Positions 24,726-33,840 of a DNA stretch of 64,000 nt are shown here, piece after piece; positions within the stretch are counted from its first letter, which is position 1, and each line of letters starts with the position of its first letter. The stretch comes from Azospirillum lipoferum (GTDB lineage: Bacteria; Pseudomonadota; Alphaproteobacteria; Azospirillales; Azospirillaceae): NCBI RefSeq assembly GCF_024170005.1, contig NZ_JALJXJ010000022.1, positions 39,282 to 103,281 of the forward strand, in the 5' to 3' direction. The position numbers were made by a program, and so were the translations under genes. The notes beneath the pieces were generated by a model. That model saw only the letters and a program-made list of their open reading frames with translations. It did not search any database and was not told the DNA's origin.

Positions 24726-27713
24726 TTACCGCTTCCACCAGCCGCGGCGCGGCTTGGCATCGGCGTCGGCCTCATTGCTAGCCGTAGTCGCAGCCGGCTC
24801 GGGAGCCGGGGCCGGAGCGGCGTCGGGAGCAACCTCGGCCGGGGCCTCGGCGGCAGCCTTGCGCTTGCGCGACGCCTTCTTGGCGGGCGCCGCTTCGGCA
24901 ACGGTCTCCGCCGGCGCCTCGACTGCGGCGGCGGCCTTGCGCTTGCGGCCCTTGGCCGGGGCTTCGGCGATGGGCGCCGGAGTCGGCTCGGGGGCAACTT
25001 CGACCGGAGCCTCGGCAGCGGCCTTGCGCTTGCGCGACGCCTTCTTGGCGGGTGCCGCTTCGGCAACGGCTTCCACCGGCGCTTCGACCGCGGCGGCGGC
25101 CTTGCGCTTGCGTCCCTTGGCCGGGGCTTCAGCGACGACCGCCGGAGCTGCAGCCTCGGCCGGAGCTTCGGCAGCGGCCTTGCGCTTGCGCGACGCCTTC
25201 CTGGCGGGCGCCTTGGCGGCTTCGGCCGGAGTGGTCACCGGCGGCTCGGCGGCGATCACCGGAACCAGAGCTTCCTCGACCGCCGGAGCGGCTTCGCCGG
25301 CCAGGATCCAGTCGAGATCGCTCGCCTCGGCCGGTGCCGGGATCTGCGCCGGAACGTCCTGAACCGGAGCGGCGGCGGACTCTTGGTCAGCGGTCTCATC
25401 ACCGCCCTCCAGCCCTTCCGCACCTTCGCGGCGCGACCGGCGACGGCCACCGCGCTTGCCGCGGCGACGCTTCTTGCGACCATCGCCGTTGCGCTCGCCG
25501 GCATCGGCGCCGGTTTCGTCCTCGCCGTCATCCTCGTCCCCGTCGTCGCCTTCGGCGCCGGCGGAGTCGCTCTCGGGCTCGGAGATGGCGGCGCTGGGGA
25601 TGGCTTCGGCGGCAACCGGCAGGGCGCTCTCGTCGCCGTCCTGCACGCCGTCCTGATCCGCCTCGTCGGTCTCGGACTCGCCCTCAGCGCTATCGCCCTC
25701 GGTCCGGCCTTCCTCGCGGTCACGGCCACGGCCGCGGCGGCGGCGGCGGCGGCGGCGGCGATCCTCGCCATTGCCGTCGCCGTTGGCTTCGGCGCGCTCG
25801 CCGGTCTCCTCGACCTGAACGGCCTCGGTCTCGGCTTCCGGCTCTTCCACCGTCTCGACCGGCTCGGCGGCCAGCGCACGGTCGGTCTCGGCCATCACGC
25901 GGTCGGCGCTGACCAGCGGTCCGTCCTCGTCGGGCAGGCGGGCCTTGTTGCGTTCCAGACGGTGATCCGGGGCGATCAGCGTATCGTCGGCCTGGACCAT
26001 CACGCTGAAGGCGTGACGTTCTTCGATCTTGGCCAGCTCACCGCGCTTCTGGTTGAGGATGTAGAGCGCGATGGAGGTCGGGACGAAGATGGTGATCTCG
26101 GCCGAGCGCTTGCGGATGCCCTCTTCCTCGATGGCGCGCAGGACGTGCAGCGAGGCGGATTCGACCGAACGGACGACGCCGGTGCCCGAGCAGTGCGGGC
26201 AGCGCTCGAAGTTGGTCTCCAAGAGCGACGGACGCAGACGCTGGCGCGACAGCTCCAGCAGGCCGAAGGCGGAAATGCGGCCGAGCTGGATGCGTGCCCG
26301 GTCGTTCTTCATCGCCTCCTTCATGCGGCGCTCGACGGCGGCGTTGTTCCGCGGCTCCTCCATGTCGATGAAGTCGATGACGATCAGGCCGGCCAGATCG
26401 CGCAGACGCAGCTGGCGCGCCACCTCGTCGGCGGCCTCCAGGTTGGTCTTGTAGGCGGTTTCCTCGATGTTGCGCTCGCGGGTCGACTTCCCGGAGTTGA
26501 CGTCGATGGAGACCAGCGCCTCGGTCGGGTTGATGACGATGTAGCCGCCGGAGCGCAGCTGCACCACCGGGCTGTGGATGGCGTCGATCTGTGTTTCCAC
26601 CTGATAGCGGTGGAACAGCGGGATCTGGGTGTCGCGGTACAGCTGGACACGCTGGGAATGGCCCGGCATCAGCATGTCCATGAACTCGCGCGCCGTGCGG
26701 AAGCCGGCCTCGCCCTCGACCCAGATCTCGTCGATGTCGTTGGCGTAGAGATCGCGGATCGACCGCTTGATCAGGTTCGCTTCTTCATAGATGAGGCAGG
26801 GCGCCGACGACTTCAGCGTCTGTTCGCGGATGTCGTCCCACAGGCGCAGGAGATATTCCAGGTCGCGCTTGATCTCGGGCTTGGAGCGCTCCAGCCCGGC
26901 GGTGCGCAGGATCACCGCCATGCCGTCGGGAATGTCGAGATCCGACAGGATTTCCTTCAGGCGCTTGCGGTCGGCCGGGTTGGTAATTTTGCGGGAAATC
27001 CCGCCGCCGCGGCCGGTGTTCGGCATCAGGACGCAGTAGCGGCCGGGCAGCGACAGGTAGGTGGTCAGCGCCGCACCCTTGTTGCCGCGCTCTTCCTTCG
27101 TCACCTGCACCAGCATGACCTGCCGGCGCTTCACCACTTCCTGGATCTTGTAAGAGCGCAACGGGCGCGAGCGGCGGCGCTGGGTTTCCGCCTCCTCGTC
27201 CTCGTCACCGCCGAGCGTGTCGGGAGCGGCGGCGGACGGGGCGGCCTGCTCTTCACCGGCCTCGGCATCGTCGCCGTTCTCGTCGCCGTCTTCCTCATCC
27301 GACGCCTCGGGCGCGATGGGGGAGGGCATCGGCGACCATTCCTCGACCACCTGCTCGGGGCGGATTGGCTCGGCCATCACGGCGCCGTCGGCGGCGGCCT
27401 CGGCCCGGGCTTCCGCCTGCTCCTCCAGCCGGCGTTCCTCGGCCAGCAGGGCCTCGCGGTCGGCCATCGGAATGCGGTAATAGTCGGGATGGATTTCGGA
27501 GAAGGCGAGGAAGCCGTGGCGGTTCCCGCCATATTCCACGAAGGCCGCCTGGAGTGAAGGCTCGACCCGCGTCACCTTCGCCAGGTAGATGTTGCCCTTC
27601 AGCTGCTTGCGGCTGGCGATCTCGAAGTCGAGTTCCTCCAGCCGGTTCCCATTGACCACGGCGACCCGGGTTTCTTCCGGGTGCGTGGCATCCACCAGCA
27701 TGCGCTTGGCCAT
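24726..27713 (-). CDS. rne: ribonuclease E/G family endoribonuclease
   Basis: Main RNA decay and processing endonuclease. The 995-residue protein begins MAKRMLVDATHPEETRVAVV and has an S1 domain interrupted by a roughly 90-residue acidic insert (EASDEEDGDENGDD), as in alphaproteobacterial RNase E. The catalytic region carries VSIDVNSGKST and IVIDFIDMEEPRNN with the metal-binding aspartates, and CPHCSGTG gives the zinc-link cysteines. From about residue 620 the tail is low-complexity, first Arg/Glu-rich, then alternating basic modules KKASRKRKAA and KGRKRKAA, presumably an RNA-binding and degradosome scaffold. A leader of about 400 nt suggests autoregulation as in E. coli. Confidence 0.96.
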   Translation of the reverse strand: MAKRMLVDATHPEETRVAVVNGNRLEELDFEIASRKQLKGNIYLAKVTRVEPSLQAAFVEYGGNRHGFLAFSEIHPDYYRIPMADREALLAEERRLEEQAEARAEAAADGAVMAEPIRPEQVVEEWSPMPSPIAPEASDEEDGDENGDDAEAGEEQAAPSAAAPDTLGGDEDEEAETQRRRSRPLRSYKIQEVVKRRQVMLVQVTKEERGNKGAALTTYLSLPGRYCVLMPNTGRGGGISRKITNPADRKRLKEILSDLDIPDGMAVILRTAGLERSKPEIKRDLEYLLRLWDDIREQTLKSSAPCLIYEEANLIKRSIRDLYANDIDEIWVEGEAGFRTAREFMDMLMPGHSQRVQLYRDTQIPLFHRYQVETQIDAIHSPVVQLRSGGYIVINPTEALVSIDVNSGKSTRERNIEETAYKTNLEAADEVARQLRLRDLAGLIVIDFIDMEEPRNNAAVERRMKEAMKNDRARIQLGRISAFGLLELSRQRLRPSLLETNFERCPHCSGTGVVRSVESASLHVLRAIEEEGIRKRSAEITIFVPTSIALYILNQKRGELAKIEERHAFSVMVQADDTLIAPDHRLERNKARLPDEDGPLVSADRVMAETDRALAAEPVETVEEPEAETEAVQVEETGERAEANGDGNGEDRRRRRRRRRGRGRDREEGRTEGDSAEGESETDEADQDGVQDGDESALPVAAEAIPSAAISEPESDSAGAEGDDGDEDDGEDETGADAGERNGDGRKKRRRGKRGGRRRSRREGAEGLEGGDETADQESAAAPVQDVPAQIPAPAEASDLDWILAGEAAPAVEEALVPVIAAEPPVTTPAEAAKAPARKASRKRKAAAEAPAEAAAPAVVAEAPAKGRKRKAAAAVEAPVEAVAEAAPAKKASRKRKAAAEAPVEVAPEPTPAPIAEAPAKGRKRKAAAAVEAPAETVAEAAPAKKASRKRKAAAEAPAEVAPDAAPAPAPEPAATTASNEADADAKPRRGWWKR
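24856..25193 (-). repeat. rne: tandem repeats in the rne C-terminal tail
   Basis: The element GCCTTGCGCTTGCG (plus strand) recurs at 24856, 24934, 25021, 25099 and 25177, a period of 78 or 87 bp (26 or 29 codons). The encoded modules alternate A-B-A-B-A, with A containing KKASRKRKAA and B containing KGRKRKAA, joined by Ala/Pro/Glu linkers. Confidence 0.85.
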
Positions 27714-28127
27714 ATACGTTCCTCAACGGCGCGACCCAGGGAACCCGCGCGACCGGTCGGGCCGCCTGGACGCAGCGTCTGTTGTGGGCGAAGCATACGG
27801 CACGACGGACCGGAACCGCCGAACGGCGCTGACGAGAGCAGCCAGGACGGCCCGGTCGACACGCGCCGGGCTGCCGCCTTGCGGCCACAGCCAGCTTCGA
27901 GGTTTCGTCCTCTCACCGCCAACCCGAACGCGCCACCCGCGACGTCCCTCCGGCGCAAATGGCCGGACAGGCGGTGTCGAGGGCGACGCCGCAGCCTCTT
28001 GGTCGGCCCCGTGACCGGCGATCGGCTGACCTTTGGCTCGATGGGATCGATGTCCGGGGATCAGCGAATCGGCGCTCACCTTGGGAGTCCGACCCTGGTC
28101 TGGCGAATTGCGGTCTGTCGCAAAGAT

Positions 28128-28156
28128 ACCATAGACAAGCGATCCCTCTTGCACAA
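28128..28156 (-). promoter_or_regulatory. rne: probable rne promoter
   Basis: On the minus strand TTGTGC (28151-28156), a 17-nt spacer and TATGGT (28128-28133). The start would be near 28121, giving an rne 5' leader of about 408 nt. The -35 box matches only partly. Confidence 0.4.
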
Positions 28157-28330
28157 CGCGGAAATGCGGCGATTCGGTGAACAAGTTGATCGCGGGGAAG
28201 CGGGGCTGCGCGCTTCCACCCTGACGGCCTGTCCGGGTGCCGCCGCTGCCATGCCGACGCTTGCAGCCACACTCACTGTTGCAGGAACGGCACCCCCGGC
28301 CGGAATTGACTCGCAGCCTGACGATCCGCG

Positions 28331-28360
28331 TTGAGAGCGTTGAATTGGCTAGGCTATAGC
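28331..28360 (+). promoter_or_regulatory. probable amiC promoter
   Basis: TTGAGA (28331-28336) and TATAGC (28355-28360) with an 18-nt spacer, about 50 bp before the amidase start codon. TTGAGA matches five of six consensus bases. Confidence 0.5.
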
Positions 28361-28413
28361 TGGTCATCAGCCGCCTCTTTTCACTGCGCCTCTTCTGCCG
28401 CCGAGGAGATTTG

Positions 28414-29910
28414 ATGCCACGGCCGCCCAGCCTGCCGACCACCACCGCACCCGACCACCTGCCGCGTTCCGTCCATTCGCCGCATGGGTGGGTCGTCCGT
28501 GTCCTTGGGGTGTTTCTGCTGGCGATGGTGCTGCTGGGCTTCGGCGCGGCCGGGATGATGACCGCAACGGCGATGGCGCAGACCACGGCCGCCCTGCCGT
28601 CGGCGCCGCCGCGCACGGCGGTGGTCGACGCCCGGCTGGGCATCCACCCGGACAAGACCCGCTTCGTGCTGGAGTTGAGCGACCCCGTGTCCTTCAGCGT
28701 GTCGGTGGCGGCCGATCCCTACCGCGTCATCGTCGATCTGCCCGACCTGATCTGGCCCGGCGGCTCGTTGCCGGTGGAGGGCAAGGGGGTGGTCGCGCGC
28801 TATCACCATGCCGGGGGGCCGCGCGGCACGCGGCTGACCTTCGAGACGGTCGGCCCGGCCCGGCTGCGCGAGGGCTATATGATCCCGGCGCGCGACGGCC
28901 ATCAGCCGCGCCTCGTCCTCGACCTGGAAAAGGCGACGCCGGCGGAGTTCCGGCAGCTCGCCGCCGGCGGGAAGGACACCAAAGAGGTCGGCGGCAAGGG
29001 CTCGCTGACGATGTCGTCCATCCTCTCGTCGGCGATGGCGGTTCCGGCGCCGGTCCCGGCCCCGCAGCCTTCGCCGCCGGCGGCCACCGAGTCCACCGTC
29101 TCGGCCCCGCCGCCCTTTGTGCCGCTGCCGCCGATCCCGCCGGCCCAGTTGATCCCGGCCGCTCTGCCCGCCGCCCCGCCGCCACCGGAGAACAAGCCGC
29201 CGACGGTGGCGGAAAAGCCGCTGATCGTGCTCGACCCTGGCCATGGCGGCCAGGATCCCGGCGCCATCGGCGTCGGCGGCATCTATGAGAAGGACATCAC
29301 GCTCGCCACCGCCAAGGAGGTGAAGCGCCAGTTGGAGGCGACCGGCCGCTACCGGGTGAAGCTGACCCGCGACAGCGACGTGTTCATCCGCCTGCGCGAC
29401 CGCGTCGCCATCGGGCGCGAGGCGGGCGCCGACCTGTTCATCTCACTGCATGCCGACAGCATCAGCAGCGGCGACATGCGCGGCCTGTCGATCTACACCC
29501 TGTCCGACAAGGCCTCCGACCGCGAGGCGGAAATGCTGGCCGCCAAGGAGAATAGGGCCGACGCGCTGGTCGGGCTCGACCTGTCGGGCGAGAACCAGCT
29601 GGTCGCCAACATCCTGATCGATCTGGCCCAGCGCGACACGATGAACCATTCCAAGCGCTTTGCGACGCTGGCCTTGCAGGCGCTGGGGCGCGACGTGCCG
29701 CTGATCTCCAACCGGCCACACCGGCAGGCCGGCTTCGCCGTGCTGACCGCCCCCGACGTGCCGTCGGCGTTGATCGAGATGGGATACCTGTCGAACCGGC
29801 AGGATGTCGGTCTGCTGACCTCCGGCGCGCACCGCGAACGGCTGGGCAAGGGGCTGGCCCGCACCATCGACAATTATTTCCGCTGGCTGCATGGATCGCA
29901 GCGCAGCTGA
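28414..29910 (+). CDS. amiC: N-acetylmuramoyl-L-alanine amidase with AMIN domain
   Basis: Periplasmic zinc amidase that cleaves the septal peptidoglycan stem peptides during cell separation. The 498-residue protein has a long signal sequence (hydrophobic core VLGVFLLAMVLLGFGAAG, processing near ATAMAQ), an AMIN septal-targeting domain (about 65-160), a Pro-rich linker (about 205-268) and an Amidase_3 catalytic domain with LDPGHGGQDPGA, the zinc glutamate in YEKD and SLHADS. The ATG has GAGGAG shortly upstream. It precedes the PBP1A gene, so the region serves wall synthesis and turnover. The symbol follows domain order; AmiA/B-type naming is possible. Confidence 0.92.
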   Translation: MPRPPSLPTTTAPDHLPRSVHSPHGWVVRVLGVFLLAMVLLGFGAAGMMTATAMAQTTAALPSAPPRTAVVDARLGIHPDKTRFVLELSDPVSFSVSVAADPYRVIVDLPDLIWPGGSLPVEGKGVVARYHHAGGPRGTRLTFETVGPARLREGYMIPARDGHQPRLVLDLEKATPAEFRQLAAGGKDTKEVGGKGSLTMSSILSSAMAVPAPVPAPQPSPPAATESTVSAPPPFVPLPPIPPAQLIPAALPAAPPPPENKPPTVAEKPLIVLDPGHGGQDPGAIGVGGIYEKDITLATAKEVKRQLEATGRYRVKLTRDSDVFIRLRDRVAIGREAGADLFISLHADSISSGDMRGLSIYTLSDKASDREAEMLAAKENRADALVGLDLSGENQLVANILIDLAQRDTMNHSKRFATLALQALGRDVPLISNRPHRQAGFAVLTAPDVPSALIEMGYLSNRQDVGLLTSGAHRERLGKGLARTIDNYFRWLHGSQRS

Positions 29911-30129
29911 GGCGTGGCATTGAAAGGGAGGGGGCTTACCCCTTCTGCGTCGGCGATTTCTTGCACGTGCCCTCTGCGCGTCACATTTTCCTGACATGAC
30001 GGGAACGGGGGCGGCACTTCGCGGCGTGGCGGTGTAGGATGCGCCGCCCTGTCAGGCATGGCTCGCGGTCCGGCCCCGGAAATGGGCGGGCCTCGGCCGT
30101 GCCCTTCGTCGTTTCTTGCGGGATTGGTC

Positions 30130-32670
30130 ATGCGCCTTCTTTTGTCCTTGCTGATGGCCTTCGTGATGCTGGTTCTCGCCGGCGCCGGGGGGCTGGTCTT
30201 CCTGTTCCAGCATTACGACCACGACCTGCCCGACTACACCAAGCTGGCCAATTACGAGCCGCCGGTGACCACGCGCATCTATGCCGGCGACGGGCGTCTG
30301 ATGGCGGAATTCGCGTCGGAACGGCGCATCTTCGTCCCGATCGACGCCATGCCGCGCATGGTGATGAATGCCTTCATGGCGGCCGAGGACAAGAATTTCT
30401 ATGCCCACCAGGGCGTCGACCCGATCGGCATCCTGCGCGCGATCCTGACCAACATCGAGAATTTCGGCCGCGAGCGCCGGCCGGTGGGCGCCAGCACGAT
30501 CACGCAGCAGGTCGCCAAGAACATGCTGCTGACCAACGAGGTGTCCTTCGCCCGCAAGATCAAGGAAGCGATCCTGGCGGTCCGCATCGAGCAGGCCTTC
30601 ACCAAGGACCGCATCATCGAGCTGTATCTGAACGAGATCTTCCTGGGCAACCGCTCCTACGGCGTGGCGGCGGCGGCGCTGAACTACTTCAACAAGGCGC
30701 TGGACGAGCTGAGCATCGAGGAAGTCGCCTTCCTGGCGGCGCTGCCGAAGGCGCCGTCCAACTACAACCCCGACCGCCAGCATGACGCCGCCGTCGCCCG
30801 TCGCAACTGGGTGATCGGCCGCATGGCGGAGGACGGCTACATCACGCCGGAGGAAGCGAAGGCCGCGCAGGGCCGGCCGCTGGTCACCCGCAAGCGCGAC
30901 GAGCAGGAGGTGGTGACCTCCGAATATTTCTCCGAGGAGATCCGGCGCGAGCTGGTGAAGCTCTATGGCGAGCAGGCGCTGTATGAGGGCGGGCTGTCGG
31001 TCCGCGCCTCGATGGACCCGGTGCTGCAGGCGACGGCCACCAAGGCGTTGCGCGACGGGCTGATCGCCTATGACCGCCGCCATGGCTGGCGCGGCCCGGT
31101 CGCCAAGATGGAGAATTTCGACAACTGGTCGAAGAAGCTGGCCGCCATGCCGCCGCCCGCCGGGGCGGAGGGCTGGAAGCTGGCGGTGGTGCTGAAGGAC
31201 GATCAGGCCGACGGGCTCGACATCGGGCTGGCCGACGGCAGCCGTGGCCGCATCCCGCTGTCCGAACTGCGCTGGGCCCGCGCCTCCAAGGACGGTGACG
31301 TCGCCGGTCCGGCGATCCGCAAGCCGTCTGACGTCGCCAAGCTGGGCGACATCCTGCTGGTCGAGCCGGTGAGCGGCCCGCCGGCCAAGGACGAAGACGA
31401 GAAGCCCGCGAAGAAGAACGACAAGTCGGCCGCCAAGGAGCTGCCGCCGGGCAGCTACGGCCTGCGTCAGATCCCGCAGGTGCAGGGCGGTCTCGTGGCA
31501 CTCGACCCGCACACCGGCCGCGTGCTGGCGATGGTCGGCGGGTTCTCCCCCGCAATGAGCGTGTTCAACCGCGCCACCCAGGCGCTGCGCCAGCCCGGTT
31601 CGTCCTTCAAGCCCTTCGTCTATCTGACGGCGCTGAACCAGGGCTTCACCCCGTCGTCGCTGGTGATGGACGCCCCCTTCTCCTATGATCCGGGCGGCGG
31701 GCAGCCGGTCTGGCGGCCGGAGAACTACAGTCACGAGTTCTACGGCCCGACCCCGCTGCGCGTCGGCATCGAGAAGTCGCGCAACGTCATGACCGTCCGC
31801 CTCGCCCAGCAGATCGGCATGGACAAGGTCAAGGCGTTGGTCGAGAAGTTCGGCATCGTCGACAACCTCCAGCCCTATCTGCCGATGTCGCTGGGTGCCG
31901 GCGAGACGACGGTTCTGCGGCTCGCCACCGCTTATGCCATGCTGGACAATGGCGGCAAGCGGGTGGTGCCGACCTTCATCGACCGGGTGCAGGACCGCAA
32001 CGGCAAGACCATCTTCCGCCATGACAACCGTTCGTGCGAAGGCTGCACCAACGTCAGCTGGAAGGACGGCATGGCGGTTCCCGCCGTGCCCGACACCCGC
32101 GAGCAGGTGAACGATCCGCGCACCACCTACCAGATCGTCTCGATCCTGGAAGGCGTGGTGCAGCGCGGCACCGCGGCTGCGCTGAAGTCGCTGGGCAAAC
32201 CGCTGGCCGGCAAGACCGGCACCACCAACGACAGCCACGACGCCTGGTTCATGGGCTTCTCGCCCGATCTGGTGGTCGGCACCTACATCGGCTTCGACCA
32301 GCCGCGGTCGCTGGGCGGCCATGAGACCGGCGGTTCCGCAGCGGTGCCGGTGTTCAAGGAGGTCATGCAGGTGGCGCTGAAGGACAAGCCGGCGACGCCG
32401 TTCCGCGTGCCGCCGGGCCTGCGCCTCGTCCGCGTCAACCCGGCCAACGGCCAGCTGGCTCAGTTCGGCGACAACCGCGCCATCTGGGAAGCCTTCCTGC
32501 CGGGGACCGAACCCAACCCCGACCAGCCGCAGGTGGTGCTGGACGGTTCCTCGCAGGCTTCCGGCGCCATGATGGGCGACCCGAACGCCACCGCCGGCTT
32601 CGGTACGCCGCAGCCGGGCGTCCCGGCCCCGCCGGCGGCGGCGACGCTGGGAACTGGCGGGCTCTACTGA
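30130..32670 (+). CDS. mrcA: penicillin-binding protein 1A (bifunctional transglycosylase/transpeptidase)
   Basis: Class A PBP that polymerises and cross-links peptidoglycan. The 846-residue protein has an N-terminal membrane anchor (LLLSLLMAFVMLVLAGAGG), a GT51 domain with AAEDKNFYAHQGVDP and GASTITQQVAKN, an OB-like insert (about 330-440 region with KKNDKSAAKE) and a transpeptidase domain with SSFK in QPGSSFKPF, the SRN triad in EKSRNVMTV and KTGTTND. The ATG at 30130 directly starts the anchor; an in-frame ATG 24 codons earlier is the alternative. Confidence 0.95.
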   Translation: MRLLLSLLMAFVMLVLAGAGGLVFLFQHYDHDLPDYTKLANYEPPVTTRIYAGDGRLMAEFASERRIFVPIDAMPRMVMNAFMAAEDKNFYAHQGVDPIGILRAILTNIENFGRERRPVGASTITQQVAKNMLLTNEVSFARKIKEAILAVRIEQAFTKDRIIELYLNEIFLGNRSYGVAAAALNYFNKALDELSIEEVAFLAALPKAPSNYNPDRQHDAAVARRNWVIGRMAEDGYITPEEAKAAQGRPLVTRKRDEQEVVTSEYFSEEIRRELVKLYGEQALYEGGLSVRASMDPVLQATATKALRDGLIAYDRRHGWRGPVAKMENFDNWSKKLAAMPPPAGAEGWKLAVVLKDDQADGLDIGLADGSRGRIPLSELRWARASKDGDVAGPAIRKPSDVAKLGDILLVEPVSGPPAKDEDEKPAKKNDKSAAKELPPGSYGLRQIPQVQGGLVALDPHTGRVLAMVGGFSPAMSVFNRATQALRQPGSSFKPFVYLTALNQGFTPSSLVMDAPFSYDPGGGQPVWRPENYSHEFYGPTPLRVGIEKSRNVMTVRLAQQIGMDKVKALVEKFGIVDNLQPYLPMSLGAGETTVLRLATAYAMLDNGGKRVVPTFIDRVQDRNGKTIFRHDNRSCEGCTNVSWKDGMAVPAVPDTREQVNDPRTTYQIVSILEGVVQRGTAAALKSLGKPLAGKTGTTNDSHDAWFMGFSPDLVVGTYIGFDQPRSLGGHETGGSAAVPVFKEVMQVALKDKPATPFRVPPGLRLVRVNPANGQLAQFGDNRAIWEAFLPGTEPNPDQPQVVLDGSSQASGAMMGDPNATAGFGTPQPGVPAPPAAATLGTGGLY

Positions 32671-32694
32671 GCCGCAAGAATATTGAGCTGAATG

Positions 32695-32727
32695 AAAAAG
32701 GGGCGCCCATTGCGGGCGCCCCTTTTT
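32695..32727 (+). terminator. intrinsic terminator after mrcA
   Basis: AAAAAGGGGCGCCC and GGGCGCCCCTTTTT form a 14-bp stem with a five-base loop and a T-tract. Because the A-tract precedes the stem it may also work for the convergent minus-strand gene at 32758. Confidence 0.85.
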
Positions 32728-32757
32728 CTGTTCGTCTGAGGGATTGTATTGCGGCGC

Positions 32758-33822
32758 TCAATGCGTCGTATTCCCCGCCCCGGTCAGCGATGCCAGGGCA
32801 TCGACCGGGCAGTTGCCGAGCGGGCGCAGGTCGGGCTCCAGCGCCGCGAACATCGCGCGCACGCCATCCTCGTTGACGTGCAGGGCGTCCATGAACAGCT
32901 CGTCCTTGTCCACGGCGCGGCGGGCGTCGATCACGGTGACGCCGGCGGGCAGGCGGCCCTTCAGATCGGCGAAGAAGGCGTCGAAATTCTTCAGCTTGCC
33001 GGCGTAGGTCGGGAAATAGGGGGTGATGACCACCGCCACCCGGGTACCCTGCGCCTGGGCGCTGCGGATGATGTGGTCCAGCGCCTGCCAGTTGGCGTCG
33101 TCGGCGGTCATCATCTCTTCGGGTGCGGCGGCGAGCTGCACCTTCATCGGCTCCGGGATGGCGCCCACCAGAGTGCGGTCGGCGGCCGGCTTCACCAGGC
33201 CGGCGATCAGCCGCATGGTCTGGTTGTTGTTGAAGGTCATCAGGTTGAAGGCGTGGTTGGCCATCCACAGCTCCTGGTTTTCCTGACGGACGAAGGCGTC
33301 GATGCGCGGCGAGTAGTAGGCCAGCAGCGGCAGGTCGGCCAGATCATGCGGGTTGTCGACAACGCCGGTCGGCTCCAGCACCAGCAGGCGGGGCGCGCCG
33401 TGCCGCTCGACATAATCGTCCCACAGCAGGGCCGACAGGACGGTCGGCGCCCCGCCCATCCCGAGATTCAGCGCCCGGCCGCAGGTCATGTCCTGGAGCA
33501 CGGAAACCGGGAAATGATTGTCCGCCCGTGAGTTGCCGAGCACCAGCACGTCGGCGGGACCACTGGCCGGGCTGCTGACCGGGTTATTGGCCGGGCGGGG
33601 CTCCGTCGTCAGGGCGGCCTTCACCATCAGGGTGCTCGACCGCTCCTCCTGCTTGGCCGGCGGCTTGGCTGCCGGCTGGGCCTCCGGCTCGAACGGGCGG
33701 TAGACCGTCATGAAGCGATCGCTGGAGCGCAGCAGCAGGTCACCCAGCGCCGAGGCCAGGACCCGGTCCATCGCCGTGACGGTGGCGAGGATCAGCGCGA
33801 TGCAAGCCAGAAGGCGGTACAT
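32758..33822 (-). CDS. SGNH-like membrane-anchored protein, MBOAT partner
   Basis: A 354-residue protein with one N-terminal membrane segment (LLACIALILATVTAMDRV) and a periplasmic domain. VLVLGNSRADNHF looks like the GNS-type block I of SGNH/DltD-AlgJ-like hydrolases and DALHVNEDGVRAMF supplies the D..H block V. It lies 18 bp behind the MBOAT acyltransferase gene, the usual pairing in which the MBOAT protein moves acyl groups across the membrane and the SGNH protein transfers them to a polysaccharide. The acceptor is unknown here. Confidence 0.75.
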   Translation of the reverse strand: MYRLLACIALILATVTAMDRVLASALGDLLLRSSDRFMTVYRPFEPEAQPAAKPPAKQEERSSTLMVKAALTTEPRPANNPVSSPASGPADVLVLGNSRADNHFPVSVLQDMTCGRALNLGMGGAPTVLSALLWDDYVERHGAPRLLVLEPTGVVDNPHDLADLPLLAYYSPRIDAFVRQENQELWMANHAFNLMTFNNNQTMRLIAGLVKPAADRTLVGAIPEPMKVQLAAAPEEMMTADDANWQALDHIIRSAQAQGTRVAVVITPYFPTYAGKLKNFDAFFADLKGRLPAGVTVIDARRAVDKDELFMDALHVNEDGVRAMFAALEPDLRPLGNCPVDALASLTGAGNTTH

Positions 33823-33840
33823 GGGGAGGTCTCCGTCCGG

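Larger units (their letters stand above)
27714..28413. other. 700-bp divergent intergenic region between rne and amiC
   Basis: No convincing coding frame was seen; the open frames here are low-quality and lack ribosome binding sites. The left 400 bp is the presumed rne leader, the right part holds promoters for both directions (see the separate entries). Confidence 0.6.

Noticed and set aside
28411..28413. TTG directly before the amiC ATG as start
   Set aside because: The ATG one codon later has the better spacing from GAGGAG and is the usual start codon.
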